From: Lysobacterales bacterium
GTDB lineage: Bacteria > Pseudomonadota > Gammaproteobacteria > Xanthomonadales > Xanthomonadaceae
NCBI GenBank assembly: GCA_019510125.1
Contig: JAEKKX010000013.1
Coordinates: 102,183-166,182, forward strand
DNA length: 64,000 bases
Direction: 5' to 3'
In this document: in pieces, positions 61,745 through 64,000 of the stretch
Layout of the letters: the number at the start of each line of letters is the position of its first letter
Position numbering within the stretch: the stretch's first letter is position 1
The notes under the pieces: model-generated
What the model saw: the letters and a program-made list of their open reading frames with translations, nothing else
Told to the model about the DNA's origin: nothing
Database searches by the model: none
Program-made: the position numbers and the translations under genes

Positions 61745-63877
61745 ATGGAGAGCAGTACAGAATTCTTGCCGATATCGTTGGATCGACCTGCATCGGTAGA
61801 TGAAGCCTTGGCGGCAGACAAGCTTGAGCGACGGGGCTTCGCCGAAGAGATCGCGCAGCTTCTGCGGAACGTCGGGCCGAATGCGAGTTTTGCGCTATCG
61901 ATCGAAGGCCCTTGGGGCAGCGGAAAAACCCAAGTGTTGCACATGATCGAAGCGCTCCTGCGCGACGAGCCGCAATCGACGCGGCCAGTCTTGGTGCATT
62001 TCAATCCATGGCTGGTGGGCGACAAGGATGCGCTGCTGCGGCAATTCTTCACGCAGATGGCGGCGGCGCTGGAGCTGACAAAGCATGTCAGTAATGCGAA
62101 AAGTGCGGCCAAACAGCTCATTTCGTATTCAAAGGTGTTCGACTTAGTGAAATGGGTGCCCGGTGCAGAGCCATGGGCGTCCATCATGAAAGGCGTGTTA
62201 GAAGCCACCGGGACGGGTGTTCAGGCCGCCGCGGAACAGAAATCACCGGGGCTAGAAGAACAAAAGACCGGCGTGGAACGGGCGCTCAGGAAATTCGGTC
62301 GTCGGATCATCGTTTTCATCGACGACGTCGACCGCCTGTACCCGCAGGAAGTCTTCGAGATGATCCGGATCATCAAGTCGGTCGGTGATCTACCCCATAT
62401 CGGCTACATCGTCGCTTGGGATCATGCTTACGTCTGCGAGGCACTTCGCAACGCGTCGGTTCCTTATCCGGAAAGCTATTTGGACAAAGTAATCCAGCAG
62501 CGCGTAAATATGCCGACGCTCTCTTCCGCTGGCCGAGAAAAGCTGATTGAGGAGCAGTTGAAGCTCGTCGATCCAGACGCATTCAAGCCTTACTTTTCAC
62601 ATGGTGATCGACGCTATGCCGCGCTATATGTTCATGATGTATTCGAGTTGCTGGAGCATCCTCGTGATGTAGTACGTGCGTTCAATGTACTCCGTGTTCT
62701 CGAAAAACGCGTACGTGGCAACGTGGTTTTTGCAGATCTTGTTGCTTTCTCGATCCTGCAGATCAAAGCGGCATCTGTGTGCCGACTCATCAGGAAGAAT
62801 AAGAGATGGTTCGTTGGCAAAAGTTTCAATGATTTGACTGGTGATGATGCGGGTGCAGGTAAAGAAAAGGAAATTTCTTTGGATTCAGCGCTTGCCGATT
62901 GCTCAATGCCTTGGCTGGTCAGAAGAGTAATTGGCTATCTTTTTCCTCTGGTCTTTGATGAAAAATTATCGGCCAAAAACAATTCTGATTACGGGCACAT
63001 AGGGGCGCCGGGTCGGTTGGATATTGTGTTGAATCAAGGGGCGGGCAGCCGGGATGTCGACTACTTAAAGATCCGGTCTTATGTGCTCGATTTCAAGAAT
63101 AGGCCCATCATTGAGGCTTCGATTACCGCATCAATCGCATACGAATTCCTGGCAGAGGTCGCTGAATTTGTTGATCAGGCTTTGCAGGTTGAACTCGCAG
63201 GCGTATTGCATGGGTTGTGCGTTTCGTTGGCGGAGTTCGCCGACAGCACTGAGTTTGTAATTCGCGCACGTAAAAATGAGATTTCGTCTGGTCCGCATGT
63301 AGCATTCGGCGTGTTGGATAAAATATCGAGAAAAATTAAGCCGGAAAAAATAGCCGGGCTTGCTAAGCAAATCGCCTCATCCTCGAAGTCCATATCTGTG
63401 GCTTCAGTCCTCATTGATGCCAGCTATCTCGACCCGGATGGGTCTGACGCGTTGCGGTGTGCTCCTGAGGACAAGGAGTTCATATTGGACTGTTTCTCCA
63501 CAAATGTGATGGATATGGCGAGGGTTGGTAAACTTGCGCAGCTAAGCGGTTTTCGTATTGTGCTGCACGTAATGAGCGAGCAGATGCCAGACATATGTCC
63601 GGAATTATTTGATTTGATCAAAAATAATCGAATTATGTTGGATGCCTTCGTCCTTTCGTTGGCTGATTATGGCGTCGATTCAATCAACGGGCAGCGGTAT
63701 TCTCTGTCCAGAAATCTGGATGTCGTCCAATGCTTTTGTTCGTTGGAATCTCTCCGAGACTTGGCGGCAAAGCGATTGAGTGACTCGACAATGTTGCCAC
63801 GTTGCCGTGCTGCATGGCAGGCGGTAGCTGATGGAAAAATCTACTATGGACGTGACGGAACAGAGGCGAAAAGGTGA
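61745..63877 (+). CDS. KAP-family P-loop NTPase (possible phage-defence or exclusion protein)
   Basis: 710 residues from ATG 61745; GTG 61715 would add 10 residues. KAP motifs: Walker A IEGPWGSGKT 53-62, VHFNPWLVGDKDALLRQFF about 84-102 (the HFNPW signature), and Walker B RRIIVFIDDVDRLYP 186-200. The usual membrane helices between Walker A and B are not evident. The C-terminal half is helical without a named domain. KAP proteins include PifA, which excludes phage T7. Codon use and GC are clearly lower than in trpE, so it was probably acquired. No partner gene is visible before the window ends. Confidence 0.86.
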   Translation: MESSTEFLPISLDRPASVDEALAADKLERRGFAEEIAQLLRNVGPNASFALSIEGPWGSGKTQVLHMIEALLRDEPQSTRPVLVHFNPWLVGDKDALLRQFFTQMAAALELTKHVSNAKSAAKQLISYSKVFDLVKWVPGAEPWASIMKGVLEATGTGVQAAAEQKSPGLEEQKTGVERALRKFGRRIIVFIDDVDRLYPQEVFEMIRIIKSVGDLPHIGYIVAWDHAYVCEALRNASVPYPESYLDKVIQQRVNMPTLSSAGREKLIEEQLKLVDPDAFKPYFSHGDRRYAALYVHDVFELLEHPRDVVRAFNVLRVLEKRVRGNVVFADLVAFSILQIKAASVCRLIRKNKRWFVGKSFNDLTGDDAGAGKEKEISLDSALADCSMPWLVRRVIGYLFPLVFDEKLSAKNNSDYGHIGAPGRLDIVLNQGAGSRDVDYLKIRSYVLDFKNRPIIEASITASIAYEFLAEVAEFVDQALQVELAGVLHGLCVSLAEFADSTEFVIRARKNEISSGPHVAFGVLDKISRKIKPEKIAGLAKQIASSSKSISVASVLIDASYLDPDGSDALRCAPEDKEFILDCFSTNVMDMARVGKLAQLSGFRIVLHVMSEQMPDICPELFDLIKNNRIMLDAFVLSLADYGVDSINGQRYSLSRNLDVVQCFCSLESLRDLAAKRLSDSTMLPRCRAAWQAVADGKIYYGRDGTEAKR

Positions 63878-64000
63878 ACTCGTAAGGCGGCCTTGAGTGC
63901 CGTAGGCAGGGTCATTGACCCAGCGATTTTTCACCGGCCATGCTGGGTGCAAAGCACCCAGCCTACGAGCGATGAAGGCTTTCCCGAGATATGCCCGCCG
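63878..64000. other. Intergenic tail with a palindromic repeat
   Basis: Contains CTGGGTGCAAAGCACCCAG near 63943-63961, an 8-bp-arm hairpin, and TACGAGCG-like repeat ends after it. No gene is visible before the window edge. Confidence 0.55.

Overview
The window is about 64 kb of high-GC chromosomal DNA from a gammaproteobacterium. The gene set suggests the Xanthomonadaceae/Lysobacteraceae (Lysobacter- or Luteimonas-like). The pointers are homodimeric pyruvate dehydrogenase AceE plus a separate alpha/beta-type E1 with its own E2 operon, KynA, HppD and HmgA, an ExeM-type extracellular nuclease, and many short palindromic intergenic repeats (TAGGAGCGACGTCAGTCGCG-type, GTAGGGCGGGCTCAAGCCCG-type and GTGAGCGCAGCGAACCCCAC-type). 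This placement is inference from gene content; no rRNA, tRNA or CRISPR array was seen.

Layout. 0-10.4 kb: partial RNA 2'-phosphotransferase KptA, a TPR/ankyrin lipoprotein, an exported M20 peptidase, helicase DbpA, a secreted HExxH protein, cold-shock protein CspA with a long leader, a DUF3883 protein and a YcaQ-like protein. 10.4-14.4 kb is an accessory island. It holds a palindromic repeat pair, a promoter/terminator/structured-RNA leader, a SymE-like small protein, and then a clearly AT-richer block: a cytosine-5 DNA methyltransferase facing a two-gene operon of a ParB-like protein and a PD-(D/E)XK-like nuclease candidate. This block sits directly behind aceE and is the best candidate here for an undescribed restriction or defence system.

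14.4-32.7 kb is mostly metabolism and housekeeping: aceE, a sulfotransferase, bifunctional malic enzyme MaeB, a QEGLA/DUF1704 metallopeptidase-like protein, RsgA, an operon of aminotransferase + GDSL hydrolase + methyltransferase, a polysaccharide deacetylase, a rhodanese, and a seven-gene 2-oxo-acid dehydrogenase operon (E1alpha, E1beta, cupin, SH3-like, E2, two unknowns). 32.8-38.1 kb is one 1753-residue ExeM/NucH-type secreted nuclease carrying six C-terminal repeats. 38.3-45.5 kb holds aromatic amino acid catabolism (kynA, hppD, hmgA), a POT peptide transporter and a MarR regulator. The marR and hppD promoters overlap back to back over a palindrome.

45.6-50.8 kb is a cation-antiporter operon (CaCA exchanger, NhaA, NhaD, plus an epimerase-like protein). 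50.8-53.9 kb is a tandem duplication of a two-gene exported module (Cys-rich lipoprotein + LolA-like protein). 54-61.6 kb holds a DMT exporter, an Mpo1-like protein, PurC, a J-domain protein, Rpe, a YegS-like lipid kinase and TrpE. The window ends with an AT-richer KAP-family P-loop NTPase that has a run of nine G residues just before its start codon, a second accessory gene and possible defence or phase-variable locus.
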